A DNA stretch of 64,000 nt, taken from positions 1,302,001 to 1,366,000 of the forward strand of contig NZ_CADCWQ010000001.1 in NCBI RefSeq assembly GCF_902806455.1. The letters are read 5' to 3'. Shown piece by piece: positions 55,696 through 64,000 of the stretch (its first letter is position 1; every line of letters starts with the position of its first letter). Under the pieces are notes generated by a model. It saw only the letters and a program-made list of their open reading frames with translations, was not told where the DNA came from and did no database searches. The DNA is from Virgibacillus doumboii. Its GTDB lineage: Bacteria; Bacillota; Bacilli; Bacillales; Amphibacillaceae. A program made the translations under genes and the position numbers.

Positions 55696-56436
55696 ATGAT
55701 TACATCGGTACAAAATGATAAGGTGAAAAAATGGAATAAACTGCACAAGCGTAAAGGCCGTGAACAAACAGGTACTTTTTTTATTGAAGGCTTTCATTTA
55801 ATCGAAGAAGCTTTTAACAGTAACTGGGAATTTGTTGAAATAATCGTGCAGGAAGGGGCAGAATATCCATCTTGGTGCAATGATTTTCCTGTTACGTTTG
55901 TTGGTGAGAACGTTTCACAGCATATATCCTGTACAAAAACACCTCAAGGTATAGCGGCAATTGTGAAAATGAAAGTCAGCAGTGAGATAACTGATGCTTC
56001 AGCCGTTCTGTTAATTGATTCAATTCAGGATCCCGGAAATTTAGGAACGATTATTAGAACCGCTGATGCGGCTGGATTTGATGCTGTTATGCTTGGCGAG
56101 AAAACAGTGGACATGTATAATGACAAGGTTATCCGGTCAACGCAAGGGTCATTGTTTCATTTGCCTATTTTACAAGTGGATATTATTGATCAAATACTGA
56201 AATTAAAGAAAAGCGGATTTAATGTCTGGGCATCTTCTTTATCCAATGCTGTTTCCTATGAAGAGGCTGATCCAGGGGATAAAACGGCATTAATTGTCGG
56301 GAATGAAGGTGCAGGAATCCATGAGAAAGTTGTCAATATGGCGGATTACAATGTTAGGATTCCGATATATGGAAAGGCGGAATCGCTTAACGTAAGTGTT
56401 GCAGCGGGAATATTAATGTATTATATTAAGAGGTAG
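55696..56436 (+). CDS. SpoU/TrmH-family 23S rRNA 2'-O-methyltransferase, YsgA-like
   Basis: A 246-residue SPOUT methyltransferase. The N-terminal substrate-binding domain reads MITSVQNDKVKKWNKLHKRKGREQ..FFIEGFHLIEEA; the knot domain has QDPGNLGTIIRTADAAG (motif 1), LIVGNEGAGIHEKV (motif 2) and IPIYGKAESLNVSVAAGIL (motif 3). It transfers methyl from S-adenosylmethionine to a ribose 2'-OH, probably on 23S rRNA. It corresponds to B. subtilis YsgA by position. The exact nucleotide is not shown by the sequence. Confidence 0.92.
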   Translation: MITSVQNDKVKKWNKLHKRKGREQTGTFFIEGFHLIEEAFNSNWEFVEIIVQEGAEYPSWCNDFPVTFVGENVSQHISCTKTPQGIAAIVKMKVSSEITDASAVLLIDSIQDPGNLGTIIRTADAAGFDAVMLGEKTVDMYNDKVIRSTQGSLFHLPILQVDIIDQILKLKKSGFNVWASSLSNAVSYEEADPGDKTALIVGNEGAGIHEKVVNMADYNVRIPIYGKAESLNVSVAAGILMYYIKR

Positions 56437-56439
56437 AAG

Positions 56440-56468
56440 TTGAAACCTTTCCACAAATTATCTATAAT
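56440..56468 (+). promoter_or_regulatory. SigA promoter of pheST
   Basis: TTGAAA (56440-56445), 17 bases, TATAAT (56463-56468), directly after the methyltransferase stop. Confidence 0.8.
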
Positions 56469-56477
56469 AAAAGAAAT

Positions 56478-56736
56478 TTAAACAGGAAGCTGAGAAAGAG
56501 CCTGGTAACAATAAACGAGTCGGTAAAGGGAAGAAATGTCATAGACTGGAAGCATTTCTACCGGTGAATTGTTGCTGTTTCACTCTGGAGCTGACATTTG
56601 GACCTTGCATCAAGCAAGTAAAGATGTTCCGGATGATATATCCGTTATCAAGTTAAGTTGGACACGATAATTGTGTCAACAAGGGTGGTACCGCGAAACA
56701 ACAGCCTCGTCCCTTTTCAGGGATGGGGCTTTTTAT
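56478..56736 (+). promoter_or_regulatory. T-box riboswitch of pheST
   Basis: The T-box AGGGTGGTACCGCG is at 56682-56695. The specifier is probably TTC at 56579-56581, a phenylalanine codon. The terminator at 56702-56736 pairs AGCCTCGTCCCT with AGGGATGGGGCT, followed by TTTTTA. Uncharged tRNA-Phe should allow readthrough. Confidence 0.95.
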
Positions 56737-56755
56737 ATTTTAAGGAGGAATATAA

Positions 56756-57805
56756 ATGAAAGAGCAATTGGAGGCTATTCAGGCTGAAGCACTGGATAAA
56801 ATCAAACAGGCAACCGATTTAAAAGAGCTTCAGGATATTAAAGTAACTTATTTAGGTAAAAAAGGCTCACTTACCAGCGTATTGCGCGGGATGGGTAAAC
56901 TGTCCAAAGAAGAACGTCCTGTCGTTGGTGAGATTGCCAATAAAGTTCGCGAGTCCATAACAGGCGAGATCGAACAAAAAAGTGAGGTTCTTGAGCAGGC
57001 TGCTTTAGAAGAGCAACTTGAAAAAGAAGCACTTGATGTGACATTGCCCGGCCGTCCTGTTCAGCTTGGCGGTGCTCATTTATTAACAAGCATAGTCGAG
57101 GAAATAGAGGATTTATTTATTGGCATGGGATTTGAAGTAAGGGAAGGCCCTGAAGTTGAAACTGACTACTATAACTTTGAGGCGTTGAATTTACCGAAAG
57201 GCCACCCGGCACGTGATATGCAGGATACATTTTATATTACAAATGAATTATTGCTGCGTACACACACATCACCGGTTCAGGCTAGGACAATGCTGCAATA
57301 TAAGGGGAAGCAGGGAGTTAAAATGATTTGCCCCGGAAAAGTTTATCGTCGTGACACGGATGACGCAACACACTCCCATCAGTTCACACAGATTGAAGGG
57401 CTATATGTTGATGAAAATGTCCGCATGAGTGATTTGAAAGGAACACTGGACCGATTTGCAAAGAAAATGTTTGGCCAGACCCGGGAAATACGTCTCCGTC
57501 CAAGCTTTTTCCCATTCACTGAACCATCAGTTGAAATGGATATTTCATGTAAGGTGTGTAATGGTGAGGGCTGTTCCGTTTGTAAACAGAGTGGCTGGAT
57601 AGAAATATTAGGCGGTGGAATGGTTCATCCGAGAGTTCTGGAGATGGCTGGGTATGATTCGAAAAAATATACAGGCTTTGCTTTTGGAATGGGCCCTGAA
57701 CGAATTGCCATGCTGAAATACGGGATCGATGATATACGTCAATTCTATACAAATGATGTCCGGTTCTTAAGTCAATATCACCATGCAAAAGGGGGTACAA
57801 TGTAG
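56756..57805 (+). CDS. pheS: Phenylalanyl-tRNA synthetase alpha subunit
   Basis: A 349-residue PheS with an N-terminal coiled coil (~1-85) that binds tRNA, and the class II catalytic domain with [13 protein letters not shown], the motif 2 region [20 protein letters not shown], and motif 3 [32 protein letters not shown] segment is a zinc-like insert common in Bacillus PheS. It overlaps pheT by one base. Confidence 0.97.
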   Translation: MKEQLEAIQAEALDKIKQATDLKELQDIKVTYLGKKGSLTSVLRGMGKLSKEERPVVGEIANKVRESITGEIEQKSEVLEQAALEEQLEKEALDVTLPGRPVQLGGAHLLTSIVEEIEDLFIGMGFEVREGPEVETDYYNFEALNLPKGHPARDMQDTFYITNELLLRTHTSPVQARTMLQYKGKQGVKMICPGKVYRRDTDDATHSHQFTQIEGLYVDENVRMSDLKGTLDRFAKKMFGQTREIRLRPSFFPFTEPSVEMDISCKVCNGEGCSVCKQSGWIEILGGGMVHPRVLEMAGYDSKKYTGFAFGMGPERIAMLKYGIDDIRQFYTNDVRFLSQYHHAKGGTM

Positions 57806-60231
57806 TGTTAGTATCATTAAACTGGTTAAAAAATTACGTGGATATTGGATCAATTTCTCCTGAAGAACTAGCAGAAAAAATTACAAAAACAGGCATTGAG
57901 GTAGATGGAATCGAATATATCGCCGAACAAAGCAAAGGTGTAGTTGTTGGGTATGTAGAATCCTGTGAAAAACATCCAAACGCAGATAAATTAAATCTTT
58001 GTCAGGTGGACGTTGGAGATGAAAAGTTACAGATTATTTGTGGTGCACCAAACGTAAGGCAAGGTCAAAAAGTGGCAGTTGCCAAACCTGGCGCAGTATT
58101 ACCGGGAAACTTTAAAATTAAAAAGGTTAAACTCCGCGGTGTTGAATCAAATGGCATGATCTGTTCACTCCAGGAACTGGGTATTGAAGATAAGTATGTG
58201 CCGAAAGATATCGCAGAAGGAATCTTTGTTTTCCCTGAGGAAGTAACAGTTGGAGAAAGTGTTGAACCATTACTGAATTTAAATGATGCTGTACTGGAAT
58301 TTGATTTAACACCAAACCGTGCTGATTGCCTGAGTATGCTTGGTGTTGCCTATGAAGTAGCCGCGATTCTGGATACAGATATCAACCTCCCAAGTGAAGA
58401 TGTAAGTAAGAGCGATGAAAAAGCAGAGAATTATATATCTGTTGAGGTGGATGACCCTGAATTAAATCCATTTTATGGAGCATTTGTTGTTAAGGATGTT
58501 GAAATAAAGCCTTCACCGTTATGGATGCGAAATGCACTGATGGCAGCAGGTATTCGGCCGATTAATAATGTGGTTGATATTACGAACTATGTATTATTAG
58601 AATATGGTCAGCCGCTTCATGCGTTTGATTATGATTTACTGAATTCCGAGAAAATCCTGGTCCGCCGCGCCGAACAGGATGAAAAGCTTGTTACACTTGA
58701 TGATGAAGAAAGAAACCTTTCGAACGATCATCTTGTCATTACAAATGGAAAAGAACCTGTAGCGATGGCAGGTGTGATGGGCGGAGCAAGTACAGAAGTA
58801 AATGACCAAACAACGACCGTTTTACTGGAAGCAGCATATTTTGCCCCTTCTGTAGTTCGAAAAGCAGTACTCGATACAGGTCTGCGCAGCGAATCAAGTA
58901 CACGTTTTGAAAAGGGAGTAGACCCGAATCGTGTAAAACAAGCTGGTCTCCGCGCATGTCATTTGCTTGAAAAATATGCCGGGGCAACTGTTTTAGCTGA
59001 TGTTGTGACTTTTGATGAATTGGACCGTTCAGAAAAAGTGGTGGAAATTGACGCAACAGAAATTAACAGACGTCTGGGAACACAAATCAGCACTACGGAA
59101 ATAGGAGAGATTTTAAACAAGCTTTGTTTTTCATATGAACAGGATAATGAGCGATTTACCATAAATGTTCCGACACGTCGCGGAGATATTACAATCTTCG
59201 AGGATATGCTTGAGGAAGTTGCCCGTCTATACGGATATGATAATTTACCGTTTACATTGCCTGAAGGATCATCACAAGCTGGCGGATTAACCAAAAGACA
59301 GCTTCTAAAACGGGAAGTGAAAAGCTATCTGCAAAGTGCGGGTTTAATGGAAACAATCACATATTCCCTAACCAGTGACGCAAACGTGAAAATGCTTCTG
59401 AGTCCTGAACTGCATGAAACAGACATTAATCCCGTTCAACTGGCAATGCCGATGAGTGAAGATCATAAATATTTACGTTTGAGCATGCTCCCTGGATTAT
59501 TGCAGTCATTAGCGTATAACCGTGCACGTAACCAAGCAAATATGGCGTACTTTGAGCTTGGCAATATATTTATTTCTGGGGAAAAAGTACTCTCAAAACA
59601 ACCGGATGAAAAGTTACGCTTATCCGGCGCACTAACCGGTTCATGGGTGACGCACCAGTGGCAGCAGGAGAAAAAACAAGTTGACTTCTACCTTGTGAAA
59701 GGTATTGTTGAAGGACTGTTTGACTTTTTAAATATTCCTGTTTCATTTGCGCAGGCAAAACTTCCGGCAATGCATCCAGGACGATGTGCAACGATTCAGG
59801 TTGATAATCGTGTAGTTGGATTTATCGGGCAAGTTCATCCAAAACTTGAAAAGACAATGGAAATTAAAGAGACATATGTCTTTGATATCGATATGGAGGC
59901 AGTATTGGCGGCCTATAAAAATGTACCAGCATATAAACCAATTCCAAAATATCCATCTGTTACAAGGGATATAGCGTTTATCGTGGATGCGGACGTTCAG
60001 GCAGGGGATATAAAAGAAATGATTGAAGAAATTGGTGCACCAGTGGTACAAAATGTTCAGATATTCGATGTGTATAAAGGGGAACATTTACCAGAAGGAA
60101 AAAAATCAGTTGCTTACAGTCTGCTTTACCAGGACCCTGAAAAAACATTAAAAGATGATGAGGTAGAAGAATCGTATCAGGAAATTGTTGGTAAGGTTAA
60201 TGAGAAGTATAATGCATATGTAAGATCATAA
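57805..60231 (+). CDS. pheT: Phenylalanyl-tRNA synthetase beta subunit
   Basis: An 808-residue PheT: N-terminal tRNA-binding OB domain (~40-155, with VGYVESCEKHPNADKLNLC), B3/B4 editing region (~215-400), B5, a catalytic-like core and a C-terminal FDX-ACB anticodon-binding domain (~715-808). It edits mischarged Tyr-tRNA and forms the heterotetramer with PheS. The start is a GTG whose G is the last base of the pheS stop (TAGTG), with AAAGGGGG upstream. Confidence 0.97.
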   Translation: MLVSLNWLKNYVDIGSISPEELAEKITKTGIEVDGIEYIAEQSKGVVVGYVESCEKHPNADKLNLCQVDVGDEKLQIICGAPNVRQGQKVAVAKPGAVLPGNFKIKKVKLRGVESNGMICSLQELGIEDKYVPKDIAEGIFVFPEEVTVGESVEPLLNLNDAVLEFDLTPNRADCLSMLGVAYEVAAILDTDINLPSEDVSKSDEKAENYISVEVDDPELNPFYGAFVVKDVEIKPSPLWMRNALMAAGIRPINNVVDITNYVLLEYGQPLHAFDYDLLNSEKILVRRAEQDEKLVTLDDEERNLSNDHLVITNGKEPVAMAGVMGGASTEVNDQTTTVLLEAAYFAPSVVRKAVLDTGLRSESSTRFEKGVDPNRVKQAGLRACHLLEKYAGATVLADVVTFDELDRSEKVVEIDATEINRRLGTQISTTEIGEILNKLCFSYEQDNERFTINVPTRRGDITIFEDMLEEVARLYGYDNLPFTLPEGSSQAGGLTKRQLLKREVKSYLQSAGLMETITYSLTSDANVKMLLSPELHETDINPVQLAMPMSEDHKYLRLSMLPGLLQSLAYNRARNQANMAYFELGNIFISGEKVLSKQPDEKLRLSGALTGSWVTHQWQQEKKQVDFYLVKGIVEGLFDFLNIPVSFAQAKLPAMHPGRCATIQVDNRVVGFIGQVHPKLEKTMEIKETYVFDIDMEAVLAAYKNVPAYKPIPKYPSVTRDIAFIVDADVQAGDIKEMIEEIGAPVVQNVQIFDVYKGEHLPEGKKSVAYSLLYQDPEKTLKDDEVEESYQEIVGKVNEKYNAYVRS

Positions 60232-60239
60232 TTAATAAA

Positions 60240-60279
60240 GTCGCAGCCACCTTTCAAAGGTGACTGCGATATTTTTAAA
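60240..60279. terminator. Bidirectional terminator between pheT and rnhC
   Basis: TCGCAG..ACCTTT pairs with AAAGGT..CTGCGA, followed by TATTTTTAAAT. It lies at the convergent ends of the two genes. Confidence 0.8.
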
Positions 60280-61210
60280 TATATTTTTGTGCCTTCTTCG
60301 TATTTGCGAAATGGGTTTTCGCACATTTGTTCAGCATATCTTTACCCTTTGCTTTTATAAACCTGGCGACTGTCTGGTCGACCTTTGCTGAAGCCCCTTT
60401 TGGCAGTGTGAATCCTGTTTTCTCAGACAGCTTATCCATCTCTTTTAAAAAGCTGGCCCTCGCGATAATGGAACCTGCCGCAACCGCGATGGAGTAACTT
60501 TCTGCTTTTGTCATAAAATAGGTTTTATCTGCAAGTGTTTGCTGTTCGGAACCAATATGCTTTTTATAAATTTCAGGGTCACAAAATTGATCGATTAAAA
60601 TACCATCCACCTGTTGTGATTCTATATTTTGACGTAAATTGTTTATTGCGTGATGATGCAGCATAGCTTTCATTTTTCCCTGTGACCAGCCTCTTTTTTG
60701 TAAGCTATTATACTTCTCATTCCGCAACACCATTAGGGAATAAGGTAAATCAAGATGGAGAATATCTTTGGCTATTTTTCGGATGGAAGTATCTGACAGG
60801 TTTTTGGAATCACGTACTCCCAATTCTTTCAGCAATTCCATTTGGTCTTTTTTAACGAAAACAGCAGCCACTGTTATCGGTCCAAAATAATCACCTGTCC
60901 CTGCTTCATCTGAACCAATATGACTGGAAGTAAAAAGTGAGTCCGGTGGTGAAAAGGCAGTCGTTGTTTTTTTCTTAGGCTTTGTCGGTTTTACCGATTC
61001 CTTCGTTGACTCATTAATCCAATTTTTCGCTTCCATTTCAGGAGTACTTCCCTGAAACATAACCTTTCCTGATTTATAGGCAGTTATCACCGCGTTGGCT
61101 GTTTTGGCACGAAAAACAGCTCCCTGTGGTGCAGGCTGCAATTTATCTGTATAGCTTTGCTTCATTTGTTCAATTATAGCTTGATTTAAAACGTATACTT
61201 TCTGTGGCAT
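60275..61210 (-). CDS. rnhC: Ribonuclease HIII
   Basis: A 311-residue RNase HIII, removing RNA from RNA-DNA hybrids. The N-terminal TBP-like domain (~1-80) is followed by the RNase H fold with IGSDEAGTGDYFGPI (the Asp-Glu-Ala-Gly-type metal site), VRDSKNLSDTSI and AGSIIARASFLKEMD. The TBP-like domain separates it from RNase HII. It is divergent from zapA. Confidence 0.95.
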   Translation of the reverse strand: MPQKVYVLNQAIIEQMKQSYTDKLQPAPQGAVFRAKTANAVITAYKSGKVMFQGSTPEMEAKNWINESTKESVKPTKPKKKTTTAFSPPDSLFTSSHIGSDEAGTGDYFGPITVAAVFVKKDQMELLKELGVRDSKNLSDTSIRKIAKDILHLDLPYSLMVLRNEKYNSLQKRGWSQGKMKAMLHHHAINNLRQNIESQQVDGILIDQFCDPEIYKKHIGSEQQTLADKTYFMTKAESYSIAVAAGSIIARASFLKEMDKLSEKTGFTLPKGASAKVDQTVARFIKAKGKDMLNKCAKTHFANTKKAQKYI

Positions 61211-61356
61211 GACAATCCTCCAATTCTTATCTCATTTTACTATAGCAAACGAACGAAATAATTGAAATGTTTGTTTTTATTATGAAGAACAGTTTCCTGA
61301 TTGGTAGTCTTTGTGTTAATATAAAGTGAACTATTTTCTATTAGGGGGGTATTCGT

Positions 61357-61617
61357 GTGACCCAAGATGACAAAACACGTGTAACAGTTGATATACATAA
61401 TAGACCTTATACGATTGTTGGAACAGAAAAACCACAGCATGTACGACTGGTTGCAAGTCTCGTAGATCAGAAAATGCGTGAAATTCATGAACTGAATCAG
61501 CAACTGACAACAACGGAATTGGCAGTACTGACCGCTGTTAATACAATGAACGATTATATGAAACTAAAAGAGGAGTATGCAGAATTGCTGGGATCACTAA
61601 ATAAGAAAGAGGAATAG
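61357..61617 (+). CDS. zapA: Cell division protein ZapA
   Basis: An 86-residue ZapA that bundles FtsZ and stabilises the Z-ring. The N-terminal domain has TRVTVDIHNRPYTIVGTEKPQHV, then the HxxLVASLVDQKMREI region and a C-terminal coiled coil (~55-86). The start is the GTG at 61357, after TAGGGGGG. It corresponds to B. subtilis YshA, and lies 6 bases before cvpA. Confidence 0.93.
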   Translation: MTQDDKTRVTVDIHNRPYTIVGTEKPQHVRLVASLVDQKMREIHELNQQLTTTELAVLTAVNTMNDYMKLKEEYAELLGSLNKKEE

Positions 61618-61623
61618 TATCAT

Positions 61624-62181
61624 ATGGTAGATTTTATCTTAGTTATTTTATTATTATTTGGATTCTTCGTTGGATTAAAAAGAGGGTTTGTGTTACAGGC
61701 CTTTCATTTACTTGGATTTATCGCAGCATTCATACTTGCTGCTTTATATTATGATCAGTTATCACCTCGGCTTGCGTTATGGATTCCATATCCTGAATTG
61801 GAGAATAATAGTGCATGGGCTGACTTTCTGGAAGCATTGCCCCTTGAGGGAGCCTTTTATAATGCAATCGCTTTTGCAATTATCTTTTTCGCGGCAAAAA
61901 TAATTTTGCAAATCATTGCTTCCATGCTGGACTTTGTAGCTGATCTTCCTATTTTGCATTCGGTTAATAAACTGCTTGGTGCAATTTTAGGTTTTGTGGA
62001 AGTCTATCTTTTGATTTTCATAGTCTTGTACATATTGGCATTAACACCATTAGGTGGAATTCAGACATGGATAAACGATTCATCCGTGGCACTGTTTATC
62101 ATAGAAAAAACACCATTTCTATCAGAGGAAATCAGGTCATTATGGTTTACACATGTTGATGATTTGCTTAATTCCAACTAA
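61624..62181 (+). CDS. CvpA-family membrane protein YshB
   Basis: A 185-residue CvpA-like membrane protein with four helices (~1-20, 25-45, ~75-100, ~110-140). It has the GLKRGFVLQAFHLLGFIAAF and VNKLLGAILGFVEVY motifs of the family. CvpA is linked to colicin V production and to envelope stress in E. coli; the role in Bacillaceae (YshB) is unknown. It follows zapA and precedes polX, as in B. subtilis. Confidence 0.9.
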   Translation: MVDFILVILLLFGFFVGLKRGFVLQAFHLLGFIAAFILAALYYDQLSPRLALWIPYPELENNSAWADFLEALPLEGAFYNAIAFAIIFFAAKIILQIIASMLDFVADLPILHSVNKLLGAILGFVEVYLLIFIVLYILALTPLGGIQTWINDSSVALFIIEKTPFLSEEIRSLWFTHVDDLLNSN

Positions 62182-62189
62182 ACAACGAG

Positions 62190-62266
62190 GGCTGATTCAA
62201 AGAATTGAGGGGATACTTATTGTCATGTACAATAAGAATAACCTTACTGTGAATCAGTCTTTTTAG
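62190..62266 (+). terminator. Large terminator hairpin after cvpA
   Basis: GGCTGATTCA (62190-62199) pairs with TGAATCAGTC (62250-62259), followed by TTTTT; an inner ACTTATTG / CAATAAG stem extends it. Confidence 0.8.
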
Positions 62267-62315
62267 ATTATAAAAGTAAACTGTTATTAAAAAATTTATT
62301 GATATTGACACATAA

Positions 62316-62814
62316 GATATAAACTGCGTCGGAAATTGTTAAAAAAGATTGAGTGCTATAACACCGCTGCGGAAATACACTTCGCTTTCACGCCTCCGGG
62401 TACCAAGGCGACATCTGCTCAAAAAGTGAGTTTTCGCAGTGTCTTCTTAGCCGTGGGCGGCTGATGAGCCTCTCCGTGCTAGTCGCACTACGAGTCTCAT
62501 CTAGGCCTCTGCTCCCGTAAGAAGGAAGGCCGACTAAAACCGGCCTTGTCGGCCAACGTCGGCATACCCCTGATGCAGGGGCATGTATTTCCTCCGCTGG
62601 GTTTAGTTCACTTTACTTTGGTACTGTTGTAAAGGCAACACTATGCTATAATGCGTTTCTTTGCACTGTACCAGAGTATGATTGGTGCGGAGGGGAGTTG
62701 ACTCCTGCGGGAAAAGCAACGGCTGAAACATTGCCCGCGCCCTGGTACCTGGAGGTGTGAAAGCGACTACCCGGAGCGGAAATCATACGCGGCGATTAAG
62801 GCGCATTTTATATC
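62316..62814. repeat. 499-bp TIR-bounded intergenic element before polX
   Basis: GATATAAACTGCGTCG (62316-62331) and GGCGCATTTTATATC (62800-62814) are inverted family ends. The inside has a long version of the fold-back core, with GGAAATACAC (62371-62380) and ATGTATTTCC (62583-62592) as its outer stem, the CCTCCGGGTACCAAGGCG module, and the GGCCGAC/GTCGG module shared with 28487-28555. It covers most of the 694-base gap before polX. Confidence 0.8.
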
Positions 62815-62875
62815 AACTGTGAGGGAAAGGGTAACAAAAATACGATAAAAGTTTAAAAGAAACAGGTGAATTTTG

Positions 62876-64000
62876 ATGACTGTAAATAAAAAAGATGTTA
62901 TTAAATTACTTGAAAAAATCGCTATATATTTGGAACTTAAAGGTGAAAATCCATTTAAGATATCTGCTTATCGAAAGGCAGCGCAGGCGCTTGAACGTGA
63001 TGATCGATCTCTGACGGATATCGAAAGCTTTACCAAAATAAAAGGAATTGGAAAGGGAACAAGTGCGGTAATTGAGGAATATGTCGAGAATGGAACTTCT
63101 GAAACACTGACACAACTGGAAGATGAAATTCCAAAGGGGCTGATTCCACTTTTAAATTTGCCGGGACTTGGTGGTAAAAAACTGGCGAAACTGTACCAGG
63201 AGCTTGGTGTGAAAGATGCAGAAACTCTAAAACAGGCCTGTCAGAGTAGGAAAGTGGAAAGTCTTGAAGGATTTGGGAAAAAAACGGCAGAAAAAATAGT
63301 TGCGGCGCTGGAAGATGCAAACAGTCGCCCTGAACGTTTGCCGATTGCATTCATGCTGCCAATTGCTGAATGGATTGAGTCCTATTTAAGTGCTGTACCG
63401 GACATTTATGAATATTCCCGTGCAGGAAGTTTACGGAGGATGCGTGAAACGATAAAAGATATTGATTTCATTATTGCGTCTGAAAATCCTGCCGCAGTTC
63501 GTGATGCGCTGCTGGAAATAGAAAACATTAAAGAAGTTATTGCAAAAGGTGATACAAAAGTTTCGGTTACATTGGAAGATGCCTATGATGTGAATGTTGA
63601 TTTTCGGATTGTTGCTCCGAATGAATTTGCATCAACATTGCATCATTTTACCGGATCCAAAGACCATAATGTAGCTATGCGCCAGCTCGCCAAAGAAAAA
63701 GGTGAAAAAATTAATGAATATGGAGTTGAAATTGAAGAAACCGGCGAAAACCTGACATTTGAGAATGAACAACAGTTTTTTGAACATTTCGGGTTACAAT
63801 TCATTCCGCCTGAAGTTCGTGAAAATACCGGTGAGGTGGAATCTTTCAACGAACATGTTCCGTTGATTGAATTGGACGATATCCGTGGGGACCTTCATAT
63901 GCATACGACATGGAGTGATGGCGCACAATCTTTAGAAGAGATGGTGAATCGTGCGCGTGAAAAAGGGTATGATTATATAACCATTACAGATCATTCCAAG
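62876..64000 (+). CDS. polX: DNA polymerase X (PolX), 5' part
   Basis: The first 375 codons of a gene that runs past the right edge. The N-terminal HhH domain (~1-80; NPFKISAYRKAAQALE, IKGIGKGTSAVIEEYVENG), fingers with LPGLGGKKLAKLY and FGKKTAEKI, and the palm with AGSLRRMRETIKDIDFIIAS (metal-binding aspartates) are seen, followed by the beginning of a PHP domain (RGDLHMHTTWSDGAQS). Bacillus PolX fills short gaps in base excision repair and its PHP domain has exonuclease activity. The ribosome site before 62876 is modest (AGGTG). Confidence 0.95.
   Translation, partial: MTVNKKDVIKLLEKIAIYLELKGENPFKISAYRKAAQALERDDRSLTDIESFTKIKGIGKGTSAVIEEYVENGTSETLTQLEDEIPKGLIPLLNLPGLGGKKLAKLYQELGVKDAETLKQACQSRKVESLEGFGKKTAEKIVAALEDANSRPERLPIAFMLPIAEWIESYLSAVPDIYEYSRAGSLRRMRETIKDIDFIIASENPAAVRDALLEIENIKEVIAKGDTKVSVTLEDAYDVNVDFRIVAPNEFASTLHHFTGSKDHNVAMRQLAKEKGEKINEYGVEIEETGENLTFENEQQFFEHFGLQFIPPEVRENTGEVESFNEHVPLIELDDIRGDLHMHTTWSDGAQSLEEMVNRAREKGYDYITITDHSK

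Noticed and set aside
55600..55700. SigG promoter for sspI
   Set aside because: A CATACATA -10-like string is seen on the minus strand but no matching -35 at 17-18 bases.

Overview
The window is chromosomal DNA of a low-GC, endospore-forming Bacillaceae bacterium. From about 6 kb to the right edge the gene order follows the Bacillus subtilis ytoI-nrnA-ytrHI-dnaE-ytsJ-accDA-pfkA-pyk-fxsA-ytvI-citZ-icd-mdh-phoPR-polA-mutM-coaE-gapB-nrdR-dnaBI-ytxC-thrS-infC-rpmI-rplT-ysdA/B/C-sspI-rlmB-pheST-rnhC-zapA-cvpA-polX block almost gene for gene. Spore genes (sspI, ytrH, ytrI, ytvI) show a sporulating organism. The many GC-rich intergenic repeats and the codon use suggest the Virgibacillus/Oceanobacillus/Lentibacillus side of the family; this genus-level guess is an inference.

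Left end (1-5929): a compact type IV pilus locus, pilB(3' end)-pilT-pilC / pilin / pilD-pilM-pilN-pilO. A class II cyclic-di-GMP riboswitch aptamer lies between pilC and the pilin gene (about 2593-2666), so pilin supply appears to be coupled to the sessile/motile second messenger. This is the most unusual system in the window.

Central metabolism and replication (6181-43 kb): malic enzyme, acetyl-CoA carboxylase carboxyltransferase and a FadR-type regulator with a matching palindromic operator; glycolysis (pfkA-pyk), TCA cycle (citZ, icd, mdh), a MaoC-type hydratase with a promoter cre box, phosphate signalling (phoPR), DNA polymerases III (DnaE) and I, DNA repair (mutM), coaE, gluconeogenic gapB with a CcpN-type box on its -10, nrdR, helicase loading (dnaB, dnaI).

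Translation and envelope (41.8-64 kb): T-box controlled thrS and pheST, the infC-rpmI-rplT operon behind an L20-type leader with an AUU start codon for IF3, SigW-type ysdB, a dimeric dUTPase, an M42 peptidase, a lytic transglycosylase, a three-gene ABC-2 exporter, a large membrane-anchored protein of unknown role, sspI, rlmB-like methyltransferase, rnhC, zapA, cvpA, and the 5' part of polX.

Intergenic spaces at 9.3, 21.5, 28.4, 36.5, 38.1, 46.0, 53.1 and 62.3 kb are filled by one family of modular repeats. Most are bounded by an inverted repeat related to GATATAAAATGCGCAGTAAC and carry shared inner modules, including a ~105-nt fold-back; a fold-back without terminal repeats is at 5.9 kb. Two copies (21528-22078 and 36475-37025) are each 551 bp and nearly identical. 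One copy encloses a six-unit ~52-bp tandem array. I saw no tRNA or rRNA genes, CRISPR arrays, prophage or transposase genes.
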